Assembly (NCBI GenBank): GCA_019828595.1
Contig: JAHQRK010000015.1
Location: 1,612,001 to 1,676,000, forward strand
DNA length: 64,000 nucleotides
Direction: 5' to 3'
Source: Aphanomyces cochlioides
Lineage: Eukaryota > Oomycota > Saprolegniomycetes > Saprolegniales > Verrucalvaceae
Program-made: the position numbers and the translations under genes
The notes under the pieces: model-generated
What the model was told of the DNA's origin: nothing
The model's database searches: none
Seen by the model: only the letters and a program-made list of their open reading frames with translations
Part shown: positions 11,023-22,044 of the stretch, piece by piece
Numbering within the stretch: position 1 is the stretch's first letter
Layout: each line of letters opens with the position of its first letter

Positions 11023-12412
11023 TGCCACCATCGACACTCGACAAGTTGCGCCGGTATGGGCGCAATGTAGTCGTGACGAATCTCGAGGCTCCTGTTCGGG
11101 TCAAGGGCTTCGTCGGTCCAGTGCATACTGTCACGGAGGAAGCGACAATGGACCTACGTTTCGAAACTGAGTCGGGTCCTCTCCTGTTGACCAATGTAAG
11201 GTGCTGGGTATCTAGTGGTGATCTGCCCTCAAGTGTCGGCGACATTTTGCTGAGTCGAGCCATCATGTACAAGTTGGGTTTCGATCCGCGTGCAATGCTG
11301 CGTGATGCTGCAGCCATGACAGACAAGATCGACGTGGCCGACGCCGTGTCGCATAGTGGCGTTGTGCAAGCTGTGATGGCCGCCGCCAATGAGCCAGTCG
11401 ACGACTTGGCCGAGGAAGAGGAAGCGTTGGTCCCTTTGGAATTGGATGGTTGCTTTCCCGACATGGCAGTGGTAGACGTTGCAACTGAGACGGCCAAAGT
11501 GAAGAAGGAGTTGGACAGCAAGGTTAGTGAAGCAGTGGCTGCTGGCTGCGGTTATGCGTATGCCACGAAGCTGGCCACACTCCTGGATAAGTATACGGAC
11601 GTTTTCCGTTTGAGTCTGGGCCGCGATCCACCGGTAAAGATGCCGCCGCTGAAAGTACATCTTATCCCTGGTGCCAAGCCAATCAGGTGCAAAGCACGAC
11701 GCTATTCCCTCCCTCAGAGAGAGTTCATGCAGCAGCATGTGAAAGAGCTCGAGAATGCTGGCTTTGTATACCGGTACCGCAATCCATCAAGCCGGTGGGG
11801 TCGGCGCCGCTTATTGTTCGCAAGCCCCACACGAAGGACGAGTTCCGTATGACAGTCAACCTGCGGCCCGTCAACAGCCAGACGGAACAGATTGCGTGGC
11901 CGATGCCCATGCTAGAAGTGGTGGTCGACCACTTGAATGGTTCCAGCTGTTTTTTCCTGCTTGACTTCTTTAAGGGGTACTGGCAGTTCGCGTTGCATCC
12001 CAGCTGCCAGGAGATGTTTTCGTTTCTGACCGAGACTGGCGTCTACTCGTCGACCAGCGTTATGCAAGGAGGTAGCGACAGTGTCTCGTATTGCCAGTCG
12101 ACGGTCCAAGAAATGTTAGCTGACCAATTGTATCATGGGCTGTTGGCCTGGCTGGACGACCTTCTGGGCCATCATCGTGATCGCGATGGTTTACTTGGCG
12201 TGCTGGAAGATGTGTTGTCTGTTTGTGCCGGCAAGAGATTGAAATTGCACCCCAAGAAGTGCCAATTCTATGTGATGGAAGCCAAGTGGTGTGGCCGCAT
12301 CATTAGTGGCACGGGAGTCAAGCATGATCCTGCTCGAGTGAAAGCACTGCAACAGCTGCCACTGGCGCCGATCTACAGCATTATGTCTGTGCCATTAACT
12401 GGATGCGTATGA
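10959..12412 (+). pseudogene. Protease and reverse transcriptase of Ty3/gypsy copy 2
   Basis: The aspartic protease active site (VVDSGADQS) follows gag after a frame change. The linker and the RT start (RLSLGRDPPVK, KPIRCKARRYS) are in one continuous frame. A further frameshift near 11,800 leads to the RT palm: SAPLIVRKP, MTVNLRPVNSQT, LLDFFKGYWQFALHP with an intact motif A aspartate, and a WLDD box. Near 12,365 another shift joins to the following frame (NWMRMSIPGYN). Confidence 0.85.
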
Positions 12413-14209
12413 GCATACCAGGGTATAACGTGCTGGTCCAGCCCTTGACCAATATATTGGAAGCGGTTTTTGCTCGGGCTGCTGGGAAACGAACGAAGAA
12501 GGCTGCTGCATCAGTTATTTTGGCGGATGTCGGATGGTCAGATTTGCATGAAAACTGTTTAGCCAAGACCAAAGAAGCTCTGGGACATCTCGTAGAACTA
12601 TGCCATCCTGACCCTAAGCAAAGATTTTGTGTGTTTGCTGATGCCTCTCAGAATCACTGGGGATCGGTCATTACTCAAGTGCCACCTGACCAGTTGCACC
12701 GACCGCTCGACGCTCAAAACCACCAGCCGTTGATGTTTCTGAGCGGCACATTCACAGGGGCAGCTGGTCGGTGGGCAATTGTAGAGAAAGAAGCATATGC
12801 CATTGTCGAGACGCTGGTTCGAGCGGACTATTTGCTTCATCCTGCGGCTGGTTTCAATCTATATACCGACCACCGAAACTTGAAGTTCATCTTCAGTCCA
12901 ACCGCTGTCGTCGCGTCGGTCCCTAGATACACGGCACAGAAATTGGAGCGCTGGGCCTTCTTGTTGATGGGTTATAGTTACGAAATTCATGACATTACTG
13001 GCGAGAGCAACGTTTGGGCAGACCTGCTGTCACGCTGGGGATCTACACTTCCCACAATCTGTGCTATCTCTCAACAACCCTCATTGGTGTCACCGTTGCG
13101 TGACAAGGGGTTCCAGTGGCCGAACTTGGTGGAGATTGCCAAGGCGCAGTCCGTTGCGGGAAATGATGCCCAATCCACGATGACGTTGAGGGAGAGCGTT
13201 GAAGCGCATCACAACAAAGTGATATTGCCATCTGGTGCACCGTGGACGGTGTTGCTATTCGAAGGAGTGTTGTGGGTGCCCACCAATGCAACGGAGTTGC
13301 AGTTGCGCTTATGCGTGTGTTCGCACGCTAGTTTATCAGGCCATCGAACTGCTGCCGCTAATCTGGCGAGTCTGAAATCGTTTTGTCATTGGGACGGCAG
13401 GAAGAGCGACGTTGAATTTTTCGTCCAGCGCTGTTTGCATTGTGCCAGCTGTTCTGGTGGCGTGCCGCGTCCTCTTGGCGAGGCGCTGCATTCTGTGATA
13501 CCCAATGGTCTCATTCATTGGGATTTTATCTCCATGGGACCATCTAAGACGGGTGATCAATACCTGTTGGTAGTCAAGTGTGATGCCAGCAAATTGGTGT
13601 GGTTATGTCCGACGTCAGAGACAACCGCAACCTTCGTCAAGAATTGTTTGCTGCAGTGGTTCGCCGTCTTTGGAGTGTGCTATGAGTGGGTCTCTGATCA
13701 GGGGACTCACTTTAAAAATCAAGTCATCAGCGAGCTACAGCACGTACTTGGAGCCCACCATCATTTCACGACAGCTCGTTGTCCATGGGCGAATGGTACT
13801 GTGGAAGTGATGATGCGTCAGTTGTTGCGATTGTTTTGTGCGTGCCTTAACGAATGGCGAATGACACCTGGGCAGTGGCCAGAAATATATTTGGTTGTCA
13901 TGATGATCTTAAACCAGCTGCCCTCCCCTCTCTCGGTGGTGTCGCCCCAGTAACGGCTATGTCTGGCAGGCCAGCTATGTCACCATCAGATTGCCTGGTC
14001 GTGTGGTATCAGCCACAATAGCTGAAATACAAGCTCAGCAAAGCGCCAATATTGCCTCCGTGCAGTTAGCGTTGGATCAGATGCATAAACAGATGTCTGA
14101 GACCAATGCCAGAAAACGTGAACGCGCCAGGAAGTCTCACGACAAGAAAAAGGGTATGCAGATGGCTCAGTTTGTCGTGGGAGATTACGTACTATACACA
14201 TACAACTGA
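12403..14209 (+). pseudogene. RNase H and integrase of Ty3/gypsy copy 2
   Basis: An uninterrupted frame to 13,953 encodes RNase H (CVFADASQ, EKEAYAI, LYTDHRNL, NVWADLLSRWG), the integrase HHCC region (SHASLSGHRT ... CLHCASC) and all three acidic motifs of the core (IHWDF, VSDQGTHFKN, ANGTVE). After the stop at 13,953 a second frame (13,991-14,209) supplies the following helix and the GDYVLY motif. The GPY and chromodomain parts are absent, cut off shortly before the satellite array. Confidence 0.87.
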
Positions 14210-14526
14210 CCGTATCCGGAAGCAACGGCTTTATCCGGCTTAAAGTGTGGAGGTAACTCTGTACCACCGTAGTGATAAACGCTATCCCCCTGTTCAATAT
14301 TGAAACGACAATTGGTAAACCAGTAGTGACCCCGTTTCATGTCAAAGTAACTTAAATCTGTTCTTGTTGTGAATTCACTTTAAACTGAAACGAATATTTT
14401 GGTAAATTGAGTAAATTTCGTTTACGTGACTTGATAAACTTACAAGACCTCGCTGGACCATGGAAACTTGTGTAAGTCGAGTAACTATTTAGCCAATAGA
14501 ATCTCACGAAATCTGTTCAGCATTTA

Positions 14527-14588
14527 CACAACTTAAGTTACTTTAACATGAAAAGACCCTGTTTCATGTTAAAGTAACTTAAGTTGTG
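14527..14588. repeat. Perfect palindrome with 27-bp arms in each satellite unit
   Basis: Arms at 14,527-14,553 and 14,562-14,588 are perfect reverse complements around an 8-base loop (agaccctg). It is formed by the MITE right end (ttaagttactttaacatgaa) joined to an inverted partial copy of the same end. The same structure recurs at +1,088-bp steps in units 2 to 5. Confidence 0.93.
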
Positions 14589-14595
14589 TCAGTAA

Positions 14596-15412
14596 GGCCC
14601 TGGTCGGGGAATAAACAAAGGTGAACTTCAACCAAGTCCCACTTTTCATTATGCGGATAATTAACCGGATAAGCAAAGTCGACAGAGATCCGTGGTCGGG
14701 AAACCAACTCTGTCGAAGAATGAGACCTCTGCTCATCCTGGCAGCATCATCGGCTGTTGCTGGTGTGGCAATTACAATCGCTGTGTGCTCAATCACCGGT
14801 CGGACGAACAAATTCAATGTTATGACTGTGAAGGCCATCAACTTTGAGAAAATGCTAGGCGACTCTGGTATGATCAATGGTTTATCCAAAATCTCCGTTG
14901 TAATCAATCCTCGTTCATTGCTCTCTGCGAAATACTGCGTGCTCAAATGTCAAGCATCAGTCTTGACAAGTATACAAAACGACACAGCTTTGAAAAGAAG
15001 GCTGCAGTATTCTTGTACTTCCTAGGCACTCAGGGTGGTTATCGTGAAGTTTCTGGTGTGTTTGGCATATCCAAATCATGGTGTATTGACATTATAACCA
15101 TCTTTACAAGTGTTATGTCGCAAATGAGAACTACATGGATTTGTTTACCAACGTCGTCAGCATCCTGGAGAAACATCGAGGAAGGATTTAGAAAAAACAG
15201 TTAATTCCAGGCATAAATCTGCCGTAGGTCTCACTCCAATACCTTGGCTCGGTTGCCTTGACCAAGGTGCTCCACCTTGGCTCAAAATCTCTGAACAGAG
15301 GTGAAAGCCAACAGAGATGGCTCGTCCTTTTTCCGGAAACCGGATAAGATCAGCCAATCATGTGTCAGTCACCTCTGTTAGTTTCACCTCTGTTTGTTCC
15401 CCGACCAGGGCC
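14596..15412 (+). mobile_element. Harbinger-derived non-autonomous element, copy 1 (817 bp)
   Basis: Terminal inverted repeats match in 28 of about 31 positions (both begin ggccctggtcggggaa). The trinucleotide TAA flanks both ends (14,593-14,595 and 15,413-15,415), the target duplication class of PIF/Harbinger elements. Inside is only the N-terminal, helix-turn-helix part of a Harbinger transposase, so mobility would need a transposase from elsewhere. Confidence 0.88.
14947..15204 (+). pseudogene. Harbinger transposase N-terminal (HTH) fragment inside the repeated element
   Basis: The 85-codon frame contains FLGTQGGYREVSGVFGISKS followed by LPTSSASWRNIEEGFRK. This matches the helix-turn-helix region that precedes the DDE_4 nuclease in PIF/Harbinger transposases. 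The nuclease is absent. An upstream overlapping frame (from 14,621) shows no convincing family. The same frame is present, with identical translation, in the other four copies at +1,088-bp steps. Confidence 0.65.
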
Positions 15413-15683
15413 TAAGACCCCGTTTCATGTCAAAGTAACTTAAATCTGTTCTTGTTGTGAATTCACTTTAAACTGAAACGAATATTTTGGTAAATTGAGT
15501 AAATTTCGTTTACGTGACTTGATAAACTTACAAGACCTCGCTGGACCATGGAAACTTGTGTAAGTCGAGTAACTATTTAGCCAATAGAATCTCACGAAAT
15601 CTGTTCAGCATTTACACAACTTAAGTTACTTTAACATGAAAAGACCCTGTTTCATGTTAAAGTAACTTAAGTTGTGTCAGTAA

Positions 15684-16500
15684 GGCCCTGGTCGGGGAAT
15701 AAACAAAGGTGAACTTCAACCAAGTCCCACTTTTCATTATGCGGATAATTAACCGGATAAGCAAAGTCGACAGAGATCCGTGGTCGGGAAACCAACTCTG
15801 TCGAAGAATGAGACCTCTGCTCATCCTGGCAGCATCATCGGCTGTTGCTGGTGTGGCAATTACAATCGCTGTGTGCTCAATCACCGGTCGGACGAACAAA
15901 TTCAATGTTATGACTGTGAAGGCCATCAACTTTGAGAAAATGCTAGGCGACTCTGGTATGATCAATGGTTTATCCAAAATCTCCGTTGTAATCAATCCTC
16001 GTTCATTGCTCTCTGCGAAATACTGCGTGCTCAAATGTCAAGCATCAGTCTTGACAAGTATACAAAACGACACAGCTTTGAAAAGAAGGCTGCAGTATTC
16101 TTGTACTTCCTAGGCACTCAGGGTGGTTATCGTGAAGTTTCTGGTGTGTTTGGCATATCCAAATCATGGTGTATTGACATTATAACCATCTTTACAAGTG
16201 TTATGTCGCAAATGAGAACTACATGGATTTGTTTACCAACGTCGTCAGCATCCTGGAGAAACATCGAGGAAGGATTTAGAAAAAACAGTTAATTCCAGGC
16301 ATAAATCTGCCGTAGGTCTCACTCCAATACCTTGGCTCGGTTGCCTTGACCAAGGTGCTCCACCTTGGCTCAAAATCTCTGAACAGAGGTGAAAGCCAAC
16401 AGAGATGGCTCGTCCTTTTTCCGGAAACCGGATAAGATCAGCCAATCATGTGTCAGTCACCTCTGTTAGTTTCACCTCTGTTTGTTCCCCGACCAGGGCC
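15684..16500 (+). mobile_element. Harbinger-derived element, copy 2
   Basis: Second array copy with TAA on both sides; no difference from copy 1 noticed. Confidence 0.88.
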
Positions 16501-16771
16501 TAAGACCCCGTTTCATGTCAAAGTAACTTAAATCTGTTCTTGTTGTGAATTCACTTTAAACTGAAACGAATATTTTGGTAAATTGAGTAAATTTCGTTTA
16601 CGTGACTTGATAAACTTACAAGACCTCGCTGGACCATGGAAACTTGTGTAAGTCGAGTAACTATTTAGCCAATAGAATCTCACGAAATCTGTTCAGCATT
16701 TACACAACTTAAGTTACTTTAACATGAAAAGACCCTGTTTCATGTTAAAGTAACTTAAGTTGTGTCAGTAA

Positions 16772-17588
16772 GGCCCTGGGCGGGGAATAAACAAAGGTGA
16801 ACTTCAACCAAGTCCCACTTTTCATTATGCGGATAATTAACCGGATAAGCAAAGTCGACAGAGATCCGTGGTCGGGAAACCAACTCTGTCGAAGAATGAG
16901 ACCTCTGCTCATCCTGGCAGCATCATCGGCTGTTGCTGGTGTGGCAATTACAATCGCTGTGTGCTCAATCACCGGTCGGACGAACAAATTCAATGTTATG
17001 ACTGTGAAGGCCATCAACTTTGAGAAAATGCTAGGCGACTCTGGTATGATCAATGGTTTATCCAAAATCTCCGTTGTAATCAATCCTCGTTCATTGCTCT
17101 CTGCGAAATACTGCGTGCTCAAATGTCAAGCATCAGTCTTGACAAGTATACAAAACGACACAGCTTTGAAAAGAAGGCTGCAGTATTCTTGTACTTCCTA
17201 GGCACTCAGGGTGGTTATCGTGAAGTTTCTGGTGTGTTTGGCATATCCAAATCATGGTGTATTGACATTATAACCATCTTTACAAGTGTTATGTCGCAAA
17301 TGAGAACTACATGGATTTGTTTACCAACGTCGTCAGCATCCTGGAGAAACATCGAGGAAGGATTTAGAAAAAACAGTTAATTCCAGGCATAAATCTGCCG
17401 TAGGTCTCACTCCAATACCTTGGCTCGGTTGCCTTGACCAAGGTGCTCCACCTTGGCTCAAAATCTCTGAACAGAGGTGAAAGCCAACAGAGATGGCTCG
17501 TCCTTTTTCCGGAAACCGGATAAGATCAGCCAATCATGTGTCAGTCACCTCTGTTAGTTTCACCTCTGTTTGTTCCCCGACCAGGGCC
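16772..17588 (+). mobile_element. Harbinger-derived element, copy 3 (variant left repeat)
   Basis: Third array copy. Its left inverted repeat reads ggccctgggcgggg where the other copies have ggccctggtcgggg; this base change is the only copy-specific mark I found. Confidence 0.88.
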
Positions 17589-17859
17589 TAAGACCCCGTT
17601 TCATGTCAAAGTAACTTAAATCTGTTCTTGTTGTGAATTCACTTTAAACTGAAACGAATATTTTGGTAAATTGAGTAAATTTCGTTTACGTGACTTGATA
17701 AACTTACAAGACCTCGCTGGACCATGGAAACTTGTGTAAGTCGAGTAACTATTTAGCCAATAGAATCTCACGAAATCTGTTCAGCATTTACACAACTTAA
17801 GTTACTTTAACATGAAAAGACCCTGTTTCATGTTAAAGTAACTTAAGTTGTGTCAGTAA

Positions 17860-18676
17860 GGCCCTGGTCGGGGAATAAACAAAGGTGAACTTCAACCAAG
17901 TCCCACTTTTCATTATGCGGATAATTAACCGGATAAGCAAAGTCGACAGAGATCCGTGGTCGGGAAACCAACTCTGTCGAAGAATGAGACCTCTGCTCAT
18001 CCTGGCAGCATCATCGGCTGTTGCTGGTGTGGCAATTACAATCGCTGTGTGCTCAATCACCGGTCGGACGAACAAATTCAATGTTATGACTGTGAAGGCC
18101 ATCAACTTTGAGAAAATGCTAGGCGACTCTGGTATGATCAATGGTTTATCCAAAATCTCCGTTGTAATCAATCCTCGTTCATTGCTCTCTGCGAAATACT
18201 GCGTGCTCAAATGTCAAGCATCAGTCTTGACAAGTATACAAAACGACACAGCTTTGAAAAGAAGGCTGCAGTATTCTTGTACTTCCTAGGCACTCAGGGT
18301 GGTTATCGTGAAGTTTCTGGTGTGTTTGGCATATCCAAATCATGGTGTATTGACATTATAACCATCTTTACAAGTGTTATGTCGCAAATGAGAACTACAT
18401 GGATTTGTTTACCAACGTCGTCAGCATCCTGGAGAAACATCGAGGAAGGATTTAGAAAAAACAGTTAATTCCAGGCATAAATCTGCCGTAGGTCTCACTC
18501 CAATACCTTGGCTCGGTTGCCTTGACCAAGGTGCTCCACCTTGGCTCAAAATCTCTGAACAGAGGTGAAAGCCAACAGAGATGGCTCGTCCTTTTTCCGG
18601 AAACCGGATAAGATCAGCCAATCATGTGTCAGTCACCTCTGTTAGTTTCACCTCTGTTTGTTCCCCGACCAGGGCC
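17860..18676 (+). mobile_element. Harbinger-derived element, copy 4
   Basis: Fourth array copy with TAA on both sides; same translation as copies 1, 2 and 5. Confidence 0.88.
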
Positions 18677-18947
18677 TAAGACCCCGTTTCATGTCAAAGT
18701 AACTTAAATCTGTTCTTGTTGTGAATTCACTTTAAACTGAAACGAATATTTTGGTAAATTGAGTAAATTTCGTTTACGTGACTTGATAAACTTACAAGAC
18801 CTCGCTGGACCATGGAAACTTGTGTAAGTCGAGTAACTATTTAGCCAATAGAATCTCACGAAATCTGTTCAGCATTTACACAACTTAAGTTACTTTAACA
18901 TGAAAAGACCCTGTTTCATGTTAAAGTAACTTAAGTTGTGTCAGTAA

Positions 18948-19764
18948 GGCCCTGGTCGGGGAATAAACAAAGGTGAACTTCAACCAAGTCCCACTTTTCA
19001 TTATGCGGATAATTAACCGGATAAGCAAAGTCGACAGAGATCCGTGGTCGGGAAACCAACTCTGTCGAAGAATGAGACCTCTGCTCATCCTGGCAGCATC
19101 ATCGGCTGTTGCTGGTGTGGCAATTACAATCGCTGTGTGCTCAATCACCGGTCGGACGAACAAATTCAATGTTATGACTGTGAAGGCCATCAACTTTGAG
19201 AAAATGCTAGGCGACTCTGGTATGATCAATGGTTTATCCAAAATCTCCGTTGTAATCAATCCTCGTTCATTGCTCTCTGCGAAATACTGCGTGCTCAAAT
19301 GTCAAGCATCAGTCTTGACAAGTATACAAAACGACACAGCTTTGAAAAGAAGGCTGCAGTATTCTTGTACTTCCTAGGCACTCAGGGTGGTTATCGTGAA
19401 GTTTCTGGTGTGTTTGGCATATCCAAATCATGGTGTATTGACATTATAACCATCTTTACAAGTGTTATGTCGCAAATGAGAACTACATGGATTTGTTTAC
19501 CAACGTCGTCAGCATCCTGGAGAAACATCGAGGAAGGATTTAGAAAAAACAGTTAATTCCAGGCATAAATCTGCCGTAGGTCTCACTCCAATACCTTGGC
19601 TCGGTTGCCTTGACCAAGGTGCTCCACCTTGGCTCAAAATCTCTGAACAGAGGTGAAAGCCAACAGAGATGGCTCGTCCTTTTTCCGGAAACCGGATAAG
19701 ATCAGCCAATCATGTGTCAGTCACCTCTGTTAGTTTCACCTCTGTTTGTTCCCCGACCAGGGCC
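18948..19764 (+). mobile_element. Harbinger-derived element, copy 5
   Basis: Last array copy. Its right TAA (19,765-19,767) is also the left flank of the closing MITE. Confidence 0.88.
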
Positions 19765-19767
19765 TAA

Positions 19768-20000
19768 GACCCCGTTTCATGTCAAAGTAACTTAAATCTG
19801 TTCTTGTTGTGAATTCACTTTAAACTGAAACGAATATTTTGGTAAATTGAGTAAATTTCGTTTACGTGACTTGATAAACTTACAAGACCTCGCTGGACCA
19901 TGGAAACTTGTGTAAGTCGAGTAACTATTTAGCCAATAGAATCTCACGAAATCTGTTCAGCATTTACACAACTTAAGTTACTTTAACATGAAACGGGGTC
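19768..20000. mobile_element. Closing MITE of the array (233 bp, complete ends)
   Basis: The only copy in the array with both intact ends: it starts gaccccgtttcatgtcaaag and ends with the reverse complement of almost the same sequence (27 of 28 bases matching). TAA lies on both sides (19,765-19,767 and 20,001-20,003). It shows what the MITE looked like before it was joined to the Harbinger-like element. It has no coding capacity. Confidence 0.85.
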
Positions 20001-20301
20001 TAATGGGCACTTCCGAGTAAGTTTCCAAAATCAACGGAGCCAATCAGAAGTCTCAGAGTCGACATCGGCAATCGTGTTTTGCAAAACACGACGGCGAGTC
20101 ATGTTTGGGTCGTTATTTGTACTTTTTGTATTGAACTGACGGACAGGTCAGATATGTCACACACCGAATTTCGTCGACAAAACTACGATGACAATTCAGT
20201 CCTTGGTTGCTCATTTTGAAGTCAAATACTATGTAGTAACGACAGTACTCGGAATTGCCCCTAAACCAGGAACGTGGTAAAGTGTAGGTGTAAGTGGTAA
20301 A

Positions 20302-20371
20302 GTGCCCGTGGGATCGATCTTTGGACTCCCTGATCATAAGCCAGGCGCTCTACCGTTCGAGCTGGGTGCAC
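20302..20371 (-). tRNA. tRNA-like sequence, TAT anticodon (Ile), probably degenerate
   Basis: Read on the minus strand: a D-arm with a 4-bp stem (gctc/gagc), an A-box-like start (agctcgaacggtagagc), an anticodon stem CCTGG/TCAGG around a 7-base loop cttatga giving anticodon TAT, and a B-box-like gatcgatcc. The acceptor stem pairs only partly and the T-stem does not close, so this is more likely a tRNA pseudogene or a tRNA-derived SINE head than a working tRNA. Confidence 0.45.
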
Positions 20372-20476
20372 TTTTCAATAGAAAATGTGTGATGCACATG
20401 CCAGTTTGTTCACCAAAAGACCAGGAGTTCTTGATTCCGTGGCATGCCATTCAAAGCTACAGCCTATAGCGTAATA

Positions 20477-21904
20477 CAGTGCATCCTCAATTTTCGCGCA
20501 CAAAAAAATATATGTTTTCACAGTATAAAATGTTGTGAGAGCATGAAGTTTAAGAGAATAAGCGACACTTGAAATTTGTATTGACCTTAATCTGCTGGAA
20601 CAATGCCAGTGTGCAGCCAACAATTCTTGATTGTATCTGGCATCACATCATCCCATGCCGACTTCGCCCAGTTCATAGCGGTAAGTTGATCAACGGCGTA
20701 TATCTTTGACCCCAGCTTTTTGAAGTCTTTCAATTTGTCGTCGGGAACACCATTCACCCGTTGGATTGCATGGCGCAACTGCTTGCGCTTGAAGTACCGT
20801 TTGAAGGCAGCAATCACCCCGGCATCCATGGGCTGGAGAGCAGACGTGGCGTTCGGGGGCAGCATCAAGACACGCACATGAGTAAGTTCAACTTCTTCAA
20901 TCTTGTGTGACGAAGCATTATCCAGAACCAAGAGCACAGAGCGATCCATCGTCGCCATCATCGCATTGCATTTGGATATCATTCGGAGAAAATAGCGATC
21001 GTCATCCATGCCTTGCGATTGAATCGGTAAATGAAACGCAACTGCTCGGCTGACTTGTTACCAAAGCATTTAGGGCGAGCAGCCTTCCCAATGAAGAAGA
21101 GAGGAAGCTTGTCCGAGCCACTGCAGTTTGCGGCCAGAGCCACGGTGATCCTCGTTTTGTCTTTTTTGAGGCCTTGTGTTGCAGCTTTTGAGATTGTTGT
21201 GTCGGGTGCTCTTTTGTAAAACAAAGCACTTTCATCCATGTTGTAAATGTCGTCCTTTGAGTAACGAGACGTTTCAAGCAAGAGTTTGCTCCGGCCGTCA
21301 TCAATTTCGTCTTGGCTAAGGGATGCACGCTCGCCATGCAGTCGACGGGATTTCAAGTCGTGGCGTTTCATAAAGCAATAGAGCCACCCACTTGAGAAAT
21401 GCATGGGCTTCTTGGGCAATGGCTGAGTTTCATAAATGGCTAGAGCTTGCTCTTTTATCAAATCGCCGGTAATTGACACGTTCATGGCATCACATTTGTT
21501 TATCCAGGTCGAAAGCTCGCGATCAAGACTCACATTGATCAGAGCTTTTGAGTTGTAGCGTTTCGTTGCGACGTCGCTGTCAATGCAAGCATCATCAAGA
21601 TATCGCGTGTCGTTCAGAATCGTTGAGATCGTCTTACGATGAACTGTGATAGAAAAATTGTCATGAATCCACTTGCCCAGATCCTTCATGTTGATTGTTT
21701 GCAGCGTTCTCGCAAAATCACGGATAGCATCCTTCTGTGCAAGAGTCAAGCGAGCTGGTTTCGATGGCATGTATGTCCTGACGATTTGAATTTTTGAATT
21801 TCAAGCCGTCGACAAGTGGTGGCCACTTTCACTTCGAATTTTTATAAATATTTGATTTCACGGTTTACCATTTTAGGGCATGCGCGAAAATCGAGGATGC
21901 ACTG
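20477..21904 (-). mobile_element. pogo/Tigger-type transposon with exact ends (1,428 bp)
   Basis: Inverted repeats begin cagtgcatcctc and match in about 24 of 25 bases through cgcgca. TA dinucleotides flank both ends (20,475-20,476 and 21,905-21,906), as expected for the Tc1/mariner/pogo superfamily. The whole interior is one minus-strand transposase gene with a single frame break, so the copy is recent. Confidence 0.92.
20587..21770 (-). pseudogene. pogo/Tigger-like transposase with one frameshift
   Basis: From the ATG at 21,770 the protein has a psq/CENP-B-like helix-turn-helix N-terminus, a second HTH (FSSGWLYCFMKRHDLKSR), and a DDE_1 nuclease. The triad is D in YNMDESALFY, D in LLVLDNASSHK and D in QPMDAGVIAAFK, with 31 residues between the second and third. 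Near 21,005 a one-base frame change separates the first 263 codons from the last 140; both parts are otherwise uninterrupted. Only this lesion prevents a full-length product of about 395 residues. Confidence 0.88.
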
Positions 21905-22044
21905 TAGTAGGATATGTTGTGTGAGTCACACAACATATCCTACTAAGAAATTACGAACTAAAATTAGTTGTATTTTTATTTATACAAAGATCAAGTCTAA
22001 TGGGGACCCGGACAAAATCTTCATCCTGACGCAGTGGAGACTGC

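Larger units (their letters stand above)
9812..14209 (+). mobile_element. Ty3/gypsy retrotransposon, copy 2 (degenerate)
   Basis: Gag, protease, RT, RNase H and integrase follow in Ty3/gypsy order on the plus strand. No LTRs could be recognised on either side; the right end is lost at or before the macrosatellite that starts at 14,328, and the chromodomain is missing. At least five frame breaks or stops are seen (near 10,415, 10,492, 10,985, 11,800 and 12,365). The RNase H-integrase segment is the best preserved part. Confidence 0.9.
14328..20000. repeat. Macrosatellite: five 1,088-bp units plus a closing 233-bp MITE
   Basis: Identical sequence recurs at exactly 1,088-bp spacing (for example the left end of the 817-bp element at 14,596, 15,684, 16,772, 17,860 and 18,948). 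Five units of 1,088 bp plus a 233-bp terminal MITE account for the array to the base (14,328-20,000). The encoded reading frames are identical in all five copies; the only difference I noticed is one T to G change in the left inverted repeat of copy 3. Each unit holds a MITE, a short palindrome and a TAA-flanked Harbinger-like element. This is amplification of a composite transposon pair, not simple satellite DNA. Confidence 0.95.

Noticed and set aside
14328..20000. CRISPR or gene-family interpretation of the tandem array
   Set aside because: The units are 1,088 bp with transposon ends and target duplications and no short-repeat/unique-spacer structure; the encoded frames are only transposase remnants.
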